A stretch of 8,753 bases of DNA from an uncultured Amaricoccus sp. (GCF_937858865.1 NZ_CALLYO010000420.1:1-8753), one strand, 5' to 3'. Counted from the first letter of the stretch, positions 1 through 5,864 are shown. A program made the numbers and translations. The notes: a model not told the origin generated them from the sequence alone.

Positions 1-101
1 GGGTCCGCGATCGAGGCGGCATACTTCTCCGCATATTGCGCCGCGTTCACGTGCGCACGGGCGACGATCTCGGCGGGGGGCTGGTGAAGGCTGTCCGACA
101 T
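1..101 (-). CDS. acs: Acetyl-CoA synthetase, N-terminal fragment (cut by window edge)
   Basis: Only the first 33 codons are inside the window; the gene continues beyond base 1. The start ATG at 101-99 is preceded by AAGGGG at 114-109 with a 7-base gap. The visible peptide begins MSDSLHQPPAEIVARAHVNA and continues with a QYAEKY segment and an IAD end, which resembles the N-terminal lead-in of AMP-forming acetyl-CoA synthetases, where a short region with an A.v....Y...Y..S..DP pattern precedes the first conserved block. That enzyme activates acetate with ATP and CoA to acetyl-CoA in the cytoplasm. No catalytic motif (AMP-binding loop, acetylatable lysine) is in view, so the name rests on the N-terminus alone. 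A propionyl-CoA synthetase or another acyl-CoA synthetase remains possible. It lies 135 bases downstream of bhcD on the same strand, so it fits a C2-metabolism neighbourhood and may be partly co-transcribed. Confidence 0.65.
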   Translation of the reverse strand, partial: MSDSLHQPPAEIVARAHVNAAQYAEKYAASIAD

Positions 102-153
102 GGCGATTCCCCTTGAAGGCGCGCGGCTCCGGCGGCCGGCAGGCACGATTCCA

Positions 154-182
154 GAGATAGCTCCGGCAGGACGGGTTGTAAA
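154..182 (-). promoter_or_regulatory. Possible promoter of the acs-like gene
   Basis: On the minus strand, TTTACA (182-177) is followed after 17 bases by TATCTC (159-154). The -35 matches five of six consensus bases; the -10 matches only three. The predicted transcript would start near 147, about 45 bases before the ATG. The -35 sits in the loop of an inverted repeat. Weak evidence; the gene may also be read through from bhcD. Confidence 0.25.
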
Positions 183-194
183 ACCTCCTGCCGG
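163..194 (-). terminator. Hairpin after bhcD, possible terminator lacking a U tract
   Basis: Perfect 9-base arms (CCGGCAGGA at 163-171 and TCCTGCCGG at 186-194) enclose an inner GGTT/AACC pairing (174-177 with 182-185), giving a strong stem-loop about 42 bases past the bhcD stop. On the minus strand the stem is not followed by a T run, so it may act as an mRNA 3' end stabiliser or a weak terminator instead. Confidence 0.4.
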
Positions 195-210
195 CCGGGG
201 GAATCTGTGC

Positions 211-230
211 GGGGAAGCGCGGGGAAGCGC
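211..230. repeat. Tandem duplication of a 10-base unit
   Basis: GGGGAAGCGC occurs twice in direct succession just past the bhcD stop codon. It is outside any gene and most simply a local slippage duplication. Confidence 0.6.
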
Positions 231-236
231 CTCGGG

Positions 237-1205
237 TCAGAGGTCGATCTCGATCGCCTTTCCCGAGCGGCGGGCGAGCTCGACCGCCTTGGCGGCGACG
301 GCGAGGTCCTGCAGGCCGACCCCGGTGCCGTCGAAGAGGGTGATCTCCTCCGCCGAGCTGCGGCCGGGATGGTCGCCGTTGATGACCCGGCCGATCGGGG
401 TGATCGCCGATTCGGCGACGAGGCCGGCGGCGACGGCATGCTGCGCCTCGCCGATCGAGACCGACTGCGCCACCTCGTCGGTGAAGACGGTGGCGCGGGC
501 GAGGAGCTCGGCCTCCACCTCCTGCTTGCCCTTGGTGTCGGTGCCCATGCAGGCGAGATGCGTGCCCGGCCGGACCTGGGCGGCATGGAGCAGCGGCGCG
601 AAGCTCGAGGTGATGGTGATGACGACGTCGGCCTCGGCGCCGAGCCGGTCGAGGTCGACCGCCTCGAAGGGCAGGCCGAGCTCGGCGGCGGTGTCGGCGA
701 GGCGGGAGAGCATCTCCGGGTGCGGGTTCCAGCCGATCACCTTCTCGAAGGGACGCTGGCGGGCGGCGGCGCGCATCTGGAAGGCGGACTGGTGGCCGGC
801 GCCGACCATGCCGAGGACCTTCGCATCGGGGCGGGCGAGGTGCTTGATCGAGACGGCGGCGGAGGCGGCGGTGCGGGCGGCGGTCAGATAGTTGCCGCCG
901 ACCAGCGCCGAGACGCGGCCGGTGTCGGGGTCGAAGAGGAAGACGGTCGACTGGTGGTTGCCGCCGAGGTTGCGCTCGAGGTTGTGCGGCCAGTAGCCGC
1001 CGGCCTTCACGCCCAGGGTGAGGCCGGCGCGGTCGAAGCCGCCCTTGAAGCCGTAGAGGGCATCGGCGTGGCCGATCGCCTCGCGGACGACGGGGAAGTT
1101 GTAGGCGTCGTCGCGGGCCATGGCGGCGAAGATCTGCTCGACCGGCTCGAAGGCGTCGTCGAGCGAGAGGAGATCCGGGCAGGCGGCTTCGGGGACGATG
1201 ATCAT
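237..1205 (-). CDS. bhcD: Iminosuccinate reductase of the beta-hydroxyaspartate cycle
   Basis: This 322-residue protein belongs to the ornithine cyclodeaminase/mu-crystallin family. Visible hallmarks are the substrate-side lysine in GVKAGGYWP (K67), the GNHQSTV segment (82-88), the LTAARTAA block (107-114, R111), a dinucleotide-binding loop MVGAGHQS (133-140), MGTDTKG (220-226) and the C-terminal FDGTGVGLQDLA (291-302). By family alone it could be called ornithine cyclodeaminase, alanine dehydrogenase or a ketimine reductase. Its place as fourth gene beside bhcA, bhcB and bhcC identifies it as the enzyme that reduces iminosuccinate to L-aspartate with NAD(P)H, regenerating the amino donor used by BhcA. 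It is cytoplasmic, with no signal peptide or membrane segment. The start is supported by GAGGAG (1219-1214), 8 bases before the ATG. Unlike the tight A-B-C junctions, a 265-base gap separates it from bhcC, so it may have its own promoter. The reading frame is intact and of normal family length. Confidence 0.9.
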   Translation of the reverse strand: MIIVPEAACPDLLSLDDAFEPVEQIFAAMARDDAYNFPVVREAIGHADALYGFKGGFDRAGLTLGVKAGGYWPHNLERNLGGNHQSTVFLFDPDTGRVSALVGGNYLTAARTAASAAVSIKHLARPDAKVLGMVGAGHQSAFQMRAAARQRPFEKVIGWNPHPEMLSRLADTAAELGLPFEAVDLDRLGAEADVVITITSSFAPLLHAAQVRPGTHLACMGTDTKGKQEVEAELLARATVFTDEVAQSVSIGEAQHAVAAGLVAESAITPIGRVINGDHPGRSSAEEITLFDGTGVGLQDLAVAAKAVELARRSGKAIEIDL

Positions 1206-1224
1206 CTCGGGGGCTCCTCGGGGC

Positions 1225-1240
1225 GTTTCGCGCGCGAAAC
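1225..1240. promoter_or_regulatory. Perfect 16-bp palindrome upstream of bhcD, possible operator
   Basis: GTTTCGCGCGCGAAAC equals its own reverse complement over all 16 bases. It lies 20 bases before the bhcD ATG and touches a TATAGT hexamer (1244-1239, minus) that could be a -10 element. A protein bound here would cover the -10 and start site, the usual place for a repressor. It could alternatively fold as a small hairpin in the bhcD leader. No regulator is assigned. Confidence 0.4.
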
Positions 1241-1369
1241 TATAGGTAAGTTATTGGTTTTGATTTCTTATTATGTTCGCGTTAACCGCGCGTTCAGCTT
1301 TCGGCGGGCGGCGCGGGCCGCAGTTGCGGCCATTTCGGGCGCGCAGGTGCGCGCATTGTTGCTTTGCTT

Positions 1370-1395
1370 GTCTTTCCGCCTGTGGGCGGAAAGAC
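1370..1395. other. Strong hairpin in the bhcC-bhcD gap
   Basis: Two perfect 11-base arms (GTCTTTCCGCC at 1370-1380, GGCGGAAAGAC at 1385-1395) are separated by a 4-base loop TGTG. There is no T run on either side, so it is not a standard intrinsic terminator. In the bhc mRNA it could block exonucleases, pause the polymerase or act as a protein site. Confidence 0.5.
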
Positions 1396-1433
1396 GACTG
1401 CTCTCCAGGTTTCAAGGCCGTATGAAGACCTGG

Positions 1434-1458
1434 GCGCCCCCGCCGGAGACGGGGGCGC
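1434..1458 (-). terminator. GC-rich hairpin just after bhcC, possible partial terminator
   Basis: Perfect 9-base arms (GCGCCCCCG at 1434-1442 and CGGGGGCGC at 1450-1458) flank a 7-base loop, starting 12 bases past the bhcC stop. Read on the minus strand, the stem is followed by mixed sequence without a T run. It could protect the 3' end of a bhcABC message or reduce read-through into bhcD; full termination is not shown by the sequence. Confidence 0.4.
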
Positions 1459-1470
1459 GGGAGGGAAGGG

Positions 1471-2637
1471 TCAGTAGACCTTGCCGCGGGCGCTGACCGG
1501 CCAGATCGACTCGACCTTGCCGTTCCGGACCCCGACGTACCAGTCGTGCACGTTGCAGGTCGGGTCGCAGTGGCTGGTGACGAGCTTCAGCTTCTCGTTG
1601 ATCTTCAGGACGCCCTGCGGATCCTCGATGACGCCGTGCTCGTCGGAGCACTTGATGTACTTCACGTCGTCGCGGCCGTAGACGAAGGGCATGCCGCTGT
1701 CGACCGACTGCGCCTTGAGGCCGGCGTCGCAGATCGCCTTGTCGGCCTTGGCGTGCGACATCACGCTCGTCAGGATGAAGAGCGCGTTCTCCCACTCGCC
1801 CTGGTCGATGCGCTTGCCGTTCTCGTCGAGGATGCGGCCGTAGTCGCCGTCCATGAAGGCGTAGCTGCCGCACTGGAGCTCGTTGTAGACGCCGGAGTTC
1901 GACTCGAACTGGTAGCTGCCGGTGCCGCCGCCGGAGACGAGCTCGGGCTCGAGGCCCTCCGCCTTCAGCGCCGCGACGGCGTCCTCGACCATGGCGATGG
2001 CGATGTCGAGCTTGGCCTTGCGGTCCTCGAACTTGTCCATGTGCTGCATGGCGCCCTGGTAGGCCTGCAGGCCGAGGAAGCGCAGGCCGGGGGCCGCCGC
2101 GGCGGCCTTGGCGATCTCGACGACGGCGGGCGTCGTCGTCACGCCGCAGCGGCCGGCGCCGCAGTCGATCTCGACGAAGACGCCGAGCTCGGTGCCGTGC
2201 TTCTGCGCGGCCGCGGAGAGGTCGGCGACGTTCCTGACGTCGTCGACGCAGACGATGACGCGGCCGCCCGAGATCTTCGGCAGGCGGGCGAGGCGGTCGA
2301 TCTTGGCGAGGTCGCGCACCTGGTTGGAGACCAGGATGTCCTTGATGCCGGCGCGGGCGAAGACCTCGGCCTCGGAGACCTTCTGGCAGCAGACGCCGAT
2401 GGCGCCGCCCTGCTCCATCTGCAGCTTCAGCACGTCCACCGACTTGTGCATCTTGCCGTGGGCGCGGTGGCGCATGTTGTGCTTGCGGGCGTAGTCGCCG
2501 AGCTTGCGGACGTTGCGCTCGAGGGCGTCGAGGTCGAGGATCAGGCAGGGGGTCTGGATGTCCTCGTAGGCCATGCCGATGCTGGCGGGGATGTCGTAGC
2601 CGACCTCGAGCTCGTCGATCTTCTCGTATCTGGTCAT
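1471..2637 (-). CDS. bhcC: Beta-hydroxyaspartate aldolase
   Basis: This 388-residue protein belongs to the PLP-dependent D-threonine aldolase/DSD1 family (fold type III, alanine racemase-like barrel plus beta domain). The N-terminal QTPCLILDLDALERN segment (28-42) is typical of the family. HRAHGKMHKS (57-66) corresponds to the RPH.K.HK motif, in which K62 should be the PLP lysine. SGGGTGSY (235-242) matches the PLP-phosphate loop, and SHCDPTCNVHDWYV (355-368) carries the His-x-Asp pair (H356, D358) that binds the divalent metal in D-threonine aldolases. In the BHAC it joins glycine and glyoxylate into (2R,3S)-beta-hydroxyaspartate. A plain D-threonine aldolase or D-serine dehydratase is the alternative name by homology; the neighbours favour BhcC. 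A strong GGGGAGGA (2650-2643) sits 6 bases before the ATG, and the 14-base gap from bhcB implies one transcript. The frame is intact; the protein is cytoplasmic. Confidence 0.92.
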   Translation of the reverse strand: MTRYEKIDELEVGYDIPASIGMAYEDIQTPCLILDLDALERNVRKLGDYARKHNMRHRAHGKMHKSVDVLKLQMEQGGAIGVCCQKVSEAEVFARAGIKDILVSNQVRDLAKIDRLARLPKISGGRVIVCVDDVRNVADLSAAAQKHGTELGVFVEIDCGAGRCGVTTTPAVVEIAKAAAAAPGLRFLGLQAYQGAMQHMDKFEDRKAKLDIAIAMVEDAVAALKAEGLEPELVSGGGTGSYQFESNSGVYNELQCGSYAFMDGDYGRILDENGKRIDQGEWENALFILTSVMSHAKADKAICDAGLKAQSVDSGMPFVYGRDDVKYIKCSDEHGVIEDPQGVLKINEKLKLVTSHCDPTCNVHDWYVGVRNGKVESIWPVSARGKVY

Positions 2638-2651
2638 GTCTTTCCTCCCCT

Positions 2652-3629
2652 TCACTTCAGCCAGGGCAGCTTGTCGAGGTCGACATTGCCGCCGGTGATG
2701 ACGACGCCCACGCGCTTGCCGGCGAAGGTGTCGCGGTTCTTCAGGATGGTGGCGAGCGGCACGGCCGAGCTCGGCTCCATCACGATCTTGAGGCGCGCCC
2801 AGATGAGGCGCATCGCGTCGATGATCTCCTGCTCGGAGGCGAGCAGGACGTCGGTGACATAGGTGGAGACGAAGTGCCAGGTGCGCTCCTTGAGCGGCAC
2901 CTTGAGGCCGTCGGCCACCGTCACCGGCGCGTCGTAGGCGATGATCCTGCCCTGCTTGAACGACTGGTAGGCGTCGTCGGCCTGCTCGGGCTCGGCGGCG
3001 TAGATCTTCGTGCCGGGCGCGATGGTCGAGAGGGTCAGGCAGGTGCCGGAGATCATGCCGCCGCCGCCGATGGGCGCCACGACCGCGTCGAGGGCGCCGA
3101 GCTCCTCGACGATCTCCTTCGAGCAGGTGCCCTGGCCGGCGATGACGCGCTCGTCGTTGTAGGGGTGGACGAAGTCGGCGCCGGTCTCGGCCTGGACGCG
3201 GGCGAAGACCTCCTCGCGCGAGGAGGTCGAGGGCTCGCACTCGGTGATGACGCCGCCGTAGCCGCGGACGGCGTCCTTCTTCGCCTGCGGCGCGGTGCGC
3301 GGCATGACGACGTGGCAGGGGATGCCGCGCCGGCCGGCCGCGTAGGAGAGCGACAGGGCGTGGTTGCCGGAGGAGTGCGTCGCCACGCCCTTCTTCGCCT
3401 TCTCCTCGGAGAGGCCGAAGACGGCGTTGCAGGCGCCGCGCACCTTGAAGGCGCCGGCCTTCTGCAGGTTCTCGCACTTGAAGAAGAGCTCGGCGCCGGC
3501 GAGCTCGTTGATGAAGCGCGAGGTCAGGATCGGCGTCTTGTGGATGTAGGGCCGGACGCGCTCATGCGCGGCCAGCACGTCGTCCCAGGTCGGGATGTAG
3601 AGATCCTCGGTCGTCGCGACGGCGGTCAT
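2652..3629 (-). CDS. bhcB: Beta-hydroxyaspartate dehydratase
   Basis: This 325-residue protein is a PLP fold type II serine/threonine dehydratase-family enzyme without a C-terminal regulatory ACT domain. KAGAFKVRGA (57-66) holds the PLP lysine K62, SSGNHA (86-91) contacts the substrate carboxylate, and the glycine-rich loop GGGGMISG (188-195) holds the PLP phosphate; MEPSSAV (284-290) and ITGGN (311-315) complete the active site. By homology it resembles threonine dehydratase, serine racemase and the known eukaryotic and bacterial 3-hydroxyaspartate dehydratases. In this cluster it removes water from beta-hydroxyaspartate to give iminosuccinate, the substrate of BhcD. The start ATG (3629-3627) lies two bases after the bhcA stop (TGACCATG), so translation is probably coupled; only a weak AAGG precedes it. 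bhcC follows after 14 bases. No truncation or frameshift is seen. Confidence 0.92.
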   Translation of the reverse strand: MTAVATTEDLYIPTWDDVLAAHERVRPYIHKTPILTSRFINELAGAELFFKCENLQKAGAFKVRGACNAVFGLSEEKAKKGVATHSSGNHALSLSYAAGRRGIPCHVVMPRTAPQAKKDAVRGYGGVITECEPSTSSREEVFARVQAETGADFVHPYNDERVIAGQGTCSKEIVEELGALDAVVAPIGGGGMISGTCLTLSTIAPGTKIYAAEPEQADDAYQSFKQGRIIAYDAPVTVADGLKVPLKERTWHFVSTYVTDVLLASEQEIIDAMRLIWARLKIVMEPSSAVPLATILKNRDTFAGKRVGVVITGGNVDLDKLPWLK

Positions 3630-3631
3630 GG

Positions 3632-4819
3632 TCAGGCGGCCTTGCTCAGGGCGGCGGCGGTGCCGCGGTAGTATTCCTGCGCCGCGGCGACGCCGCTGCC
3701 AAGCTTGATCGGGAAGTCGAGGTCGGCCATGACCATCTCGGCCGTCGCGATGCCCGAGAGCGCCATGACGTCGGTCAGGCTGCCGAGGTGGCCGATGCGG
3801 AAGAGCTTGCCGGCGACGTCGCCGAGGCCGACGCCGAAGGCGACGCCGTACTTGTCGGCGGCGTGGACCACGACCCTGGTGCCGTCGAAGCCCTCGGGGA
3901 CCACGACCGCGCTGACCGTCTCGGAGTAGAGGTCGGGCGAGTGGGCGCAGAGCTTCAGCCCCCAGGCGGCGACCGCGCGGCGGACGCCCTCGGCGAGGCG
4001 GTGGTGGCGGGCGTAGATGTTCTCGAGCCCCTCCTCCTCGATCATCTTCAGCGATTCGCCGAGGCCGAAGAGCAGCTGCACCGGCGGGGTGAAGGGATAG
4101 CCGCCCTTCGGGTTGGTGTTCAGCATGTCGCGGAAGTCGAGGAAGCAGCGCGGCAGCCTGGCGGTCTCCATCGCCTTCAGCGCCTTCTGGCTGACGCCGA
4201 CGATGGCGAGGCCGGTCGGGAGCATGAAGCCCTTCTGGCTGCCGGTGACGGCGACGTCGACGCCCCACTCGTCCATGCGGAAGTCCATCGAGCCGATCGA
4301 GCTGACGCCGTCGACGAGGAGGAGGGCCGGGTGCCGGGCGGCGTCGAGCGCCTTGCGGACGGCGCCGACGTCGGAGCGGACGCCGGTCGCGGTCTCGTTG
4401 TGGGTGACGAGGACGGCCTTGATCTCATGGTCCTTGTCGGCCTCGAGCACGGCCTGGAACTCGGCCGCCGGCGCGCCGGCGCCCCAGGGGGCGGTCAGCT
4501 TGTGGACGTCGAGCCCGTGGCGCTCGCACATGTCGATCCAGCGGTGCGAGAACATGCCGTGGCGGCAGGCGAGGATCTTGTCGCCGGGCGAGAGGGTGTT
4601 GGAGATGGCCGCTTCCCAGCCGGCCGTCCCGGTCGCCGGGAAGATGACGATCTCGGCGTCCCTGGTCTTCAGGACCTTCTTCACGCCGGGGAAGAGCGGC
4701 TTGAAGATCGCCCCGAAGCTCGCCGAGCGGTGGTCGAGCGTCGGCATGTTGACGGCGTGGCGAAGCCGCTCGGGGATGTTGGTGGGGCCGGGGATGAAGA
4801 CCGGGTTCTGGCTGGACAT
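3632..4819 (-). CDS. bhcA: Aspartate-glyoxylate aminotransferase
   Basis: This 395-residue protein is a class V (fold type I) aminotransferase of the serine/alanine-glyoxylate aminotransferase type. IPGPTNIPERL (9-19) is the family opening, TGTAGWEAA (63-71) and HNETATGV (140-147) line the PLP site, VDGVSSIG (169-176) provides the PLP-ring aspartate D170, SQKGFMLP (194-201) the Schiff-base lysine K196, and RIGHLG (341-346) the carboxylate-binding arginine R341. In the BHAC it transfers the amino group from L-aspartate to glyoxylate, giving glycine and oxaloacetate; oxaloacetate is the net product of the cycle. Serine-glyoxylate aminotransferase is the usual homology-based misnomer, and donor specificity cannot be read here. 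It is the first gene of the minus-strand operon, diverging from bhcR. A strong AAAGGAGGGA (4835-4826) with 8 bases from GGAGG to the ATG fixes the start. The predicted transcript start near 4839 leaves a leader of only about 20 bases. Confidence 0.93.
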   Translation of the reverse strand: MSSQNPVFIPGPTNIPERLRHAVNMPTLDHRSASFGAIFKPLFPGVKKVLKTRDAEIVIFPATGTAGWEAAISNTLSPGDKILACRHGMFSHRWIDMCERHGLDVHKLTAPWGAGAPAAEFQAVLEADKDHEIKAVLVTHNETATGVRSDVGAVRKALDAARHPALLLVDGVSSIGSMDFRMDEWGVDVAVTGSQKGFMLPTGLAIVGVSQKALKAMETARLPRCFLDFRDMLNTNPKGGYPFTPPVQLLFGLGESLKMIEEEGLENIYARHHRLAEGVRRAVAAWGLKLCAHSPDLYSETVSAVVVPEGFDGTRVVVHAADKYGVAFGVGLGDVAGKLFRIGHLGSLTDVMALSGIATAEMVMADLDFPIKLGSGVAAAQEYYRGTAAALSKAA

Positions 4820-4845
4820 GGGCGTTCCCTCCTTTGCTTGCGTTG

Positions 4846-4874
4846 CTTATAGCCGCGATTCGCGCCGGCGGCAA
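4846..4874 (-). promoter_or_regulatory. Promoter of bhcA
   Basis: On the minus strand TTGCCG (4874-4869) and TATAAG (4851-4846) are separated by exactly 17 bases; they match the -35 and -10 consensus at four and five of six positions. Transcription would start near 4839, just ahead of the bhcA ribosome-binding site. The likely regulator site at 4878-4898 lies directly upstream of the -35, its centre about 49 bases before the start site, where an activator would contact RNA polymerase. Confidence 0.6.
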
Positions 4875-4877
4875 TTT

Positions 4878-4898
4878 TTTTGAAATATTTTTTCAAAA
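4878..4898. promoter_or_regulatory. Probable BhcR operator between bhcA and bhcR
   Basis: Perfect 8-base arms TTTTGAAA (4878-4885) and TTTCAAAA (4891-4898) flank a 5-base AT-only spacer, in a strikingly AT-rich island between the divergent genes. The form recalls the E. coli IclR box (consensus TGGAAATNATTTCCA, established knowledge), a fit partner for the adjacent IclR-family gene. It abuts the bhcA -35 and overlaps a possible bhcR -35, so one bound dimer could activate bhcA and limit bhcR. Assignment to BhcR is inference. Confidence 0.55.
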
Positions 4899-4909
4899 CT
4901 CCATTTAAC
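4880..4909 (+). promoter_or_regulatory. Possible bhcR promoter overlapping the operator
   Basis: TTGAAA (4880-4885) and TTTAAC (4904-4909) are 18 bases apart and match the -35 and -10 consensus at five and four positions. The start would fall near 4916, giving a bhcR leader of about 85 bases. The -35 lies in the left arm of the inverted repeat, which would allow autorepression. Moderate to weak evidence. Confidence 0.35.
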
Positions 4910-4911
4910 GG

Positions 4912-4952
4912 GGAAAGGTCCGACTTTCCAGGTGGTTGAGGTTTTTCACCTG
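4912..4952. promoter_or_regulatory. Two abutting inverted repeats in the bhcR leader
   Basis: GGAAAG (4912-4917) pairs with CTTTCC (4924-4929) over a 6-base spacer, and CAGGTG (4929-4934) pairs with CACCTG (4947-4952) over 12 bases; the two share one base. On the minus strand the first contains TGGAAAG, similar to an IclR half-site, so it may be a second, weaker BhcR site. Either could instead be RNA structure in the bhcR leader. Confidence 0.35.
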
Positions 4953-5002
4953 CCGGTGGCGGTGGATGGCGGCGCGGCGGATGATGGCATAGGATGCAGC
5001 CC

Positions 5003-5824
5003 ATGGACATGACCACGAAGCGCAGCCGGGGGCGGCCGAAGGCGTTCAATCCGAACCCGGAGCAGAACACCATCCAGGCGCTCGACCGGGCGATGGCGAT
5101 CCTGAAGGTGCTGGCCGGGCGGGAGGGCGGCATGTCGCTGACCGAGCTCGCCGAAGCCTCGGGGCAGGCGCCGGCGACGGTCTACCGCGTGCTCTCGACG
5201 CTGGAGGCGCACGGCATCGTCGAGACCCAGGCGGCGACGCAGCTCTGGTTCGTCGGGCAGGAGGCCTTCCGCATCGGCAGCGCCTTCCTCGGCCGCACCA
5301 GCCTGGTCGAGCAGGCGCGCGGCGTCATGCATGCGCTGATGGCCGAGACGGGGGAGACGGCGAACCTCGCCATCGCCGACGGCGGGCAGGTGATCTTCCT
5401 CAGCCAGGTGGAGACGCAGGAGCCGATCCGCGCCTTCTTCCGGCCGGGGACGCGCGGGCCGATCCATGCGAGCGGGATCGGCAAGGCGCTGCTCGCCTAT
5501 CTGCCGCCGGCGGCGGTGGCGCGGATCGTGCGCGAGCAGGGGCTGGCCGCCTTCACCGAGCGGACGATCACCGACCCGGCGCGGCTGGCCGAGGAGCTGG
5601 CCGCGATCCGCGCCCGCGGCTGGGCGATGGACGACGAGGAGCGGACCGAGGGGATGCGCTGCATCGCGGCGCCGATCTTCAACGAGTTCCGCGAGGCGAC
5701 GGCCGGGGTCTCGATCTCCGGGCCGACGGTCCGCATGGCGCGCGCCGGGCCGGGGCTCGGCGAGCTGGTCAGGGCGGCGGCGGACCGGATCACCCGCGCG
5801 ATCGGCGGGACGGCGCCGGCCTGA
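5003..5824 (+). CDS. bhcR: IclR-family transcriptional regulator of the bhc genes
   Basis: This 273-residue protein has the standard IclR layout. An N-terminal basic tail with an AT-hook-like RGRPKAF precedes a winged helix-turn-helix (roughly residues 20-85; QALDRAMAILKVL, then SLTELAEASG and APATVYRVLSTLEAHG). A ligand-binding domain fills the rest, with HASGIGKALLAYL and DDEERTEGMRCIAAPIFN as family signatures. It diverges from bhcA, the place of BhcR in Paracoccus denitrificans, where the regulator is reported to respond to glyoxylate. It probably binds the inverted repeat at 4878-4898 and controls bhcABCD, with likely effect on its own promoter. The ATG at 5003 is chosen because AGGA (4991-4994) stands 8 bases before it. 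An in-frame ATG at 4994 would add three residues but has no good ribosome-binding site. The gene converges on the DUF1127 gene with 40 bases between, in which I see no convincing terminator. Confidence 0.88.
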   Translation: MDMTTKRSRGRPKAFNPNPEQNTIQALDRAMAILKVLAGREGGMSLTELAEASGQAPATVYRVLSTLEAHGIVETQAATQLWFVGQEAFRIGSAFLGRTSLVEQARGVMHALMAETGETANLAIADGGQVIFLSQVETQEPIRAFFRPGTRGPIHASGIGKALLAYLPPAAVARIVREQGLAAFTERTITDPARLAEELAAIRARGWAMDDEERTEGMRCIAAPIFNEFREATAGVSISGPTVRMARAGPGLGELVRAAADRITRAIGGTAPA

Positions 5825-5864
5825 GGCCTTCTTCTTCGACCTCAACTCGATCAAGGCGGGCGGT

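Larger units (their letters stand above)
1206..1470 (-). promoter_or_regulatory. 265-base gap between bhcC and bhcD, likely regulatory leader
   Basis: No gene is visible here on either strand. From the bhcC side the gap holds two strong hairpins (1434-1458 and 1370-1395), a GC-rich stretch with a GCGCGC-AGGT-GCGCGC repeat (1339-1354), an AT-rich patch (about 1240-1285) that stands out in this GC-rich DNA, a perfect 16-bp palindrome (1225-1240) and the bhcD ribosome-binding site. The AT-rich patch contains -10-like hexamers on the minus strand: TATAGT (1244-1239) and CATAAT (1275-1270). Neither has a convincing -35, so an activator-dependent bhcD promoter is an inference. Confidence 0.45.

Noticed and set aside
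1258..1263. TTTTGA half-site upstream of bhcD as a second BhcR operator
   Set aside because: Only one half of the TTTTGAAA-N5-TTTCAAAA repeat is present, without a matching opposite arm; a six-base match in an AT-rich patch is not evidence.
207..1496. Long plus-strand open frame opposite bhcD
   Set aside because: Its translation is an aspartate/glycine/valine-rich low-complexity product typical of antisense frames in high-GC genes, has no recognisable domain, and overlays a well-conserved enzyme gene.
1546..2862. Long plus-strand open frame opposite bhcC and the end of bhcB
   Set aside because: It shows the same repetitive antisense composition, spans two real genes and their junction, and has no domain signature.
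3788..4852. Plus-strand open frame opposite bhcA
   Set aside because: It is a shadow of the aminotransferase gene; composition is biased and it runs through the bhcA promoter-proximal region.
5813..5840. GGCC-TGA-GGCC followed by TTCTTCTT as a bhcR terminator
   Set aside because: The stem is only four pairs with a three-base loop, too weak to call.
4946..5854. Minus-strand frame opposite bhcR
   Set aside because: It is arginine/leucine-rich antisense reading without motifs, opposite an intact IclR gene.
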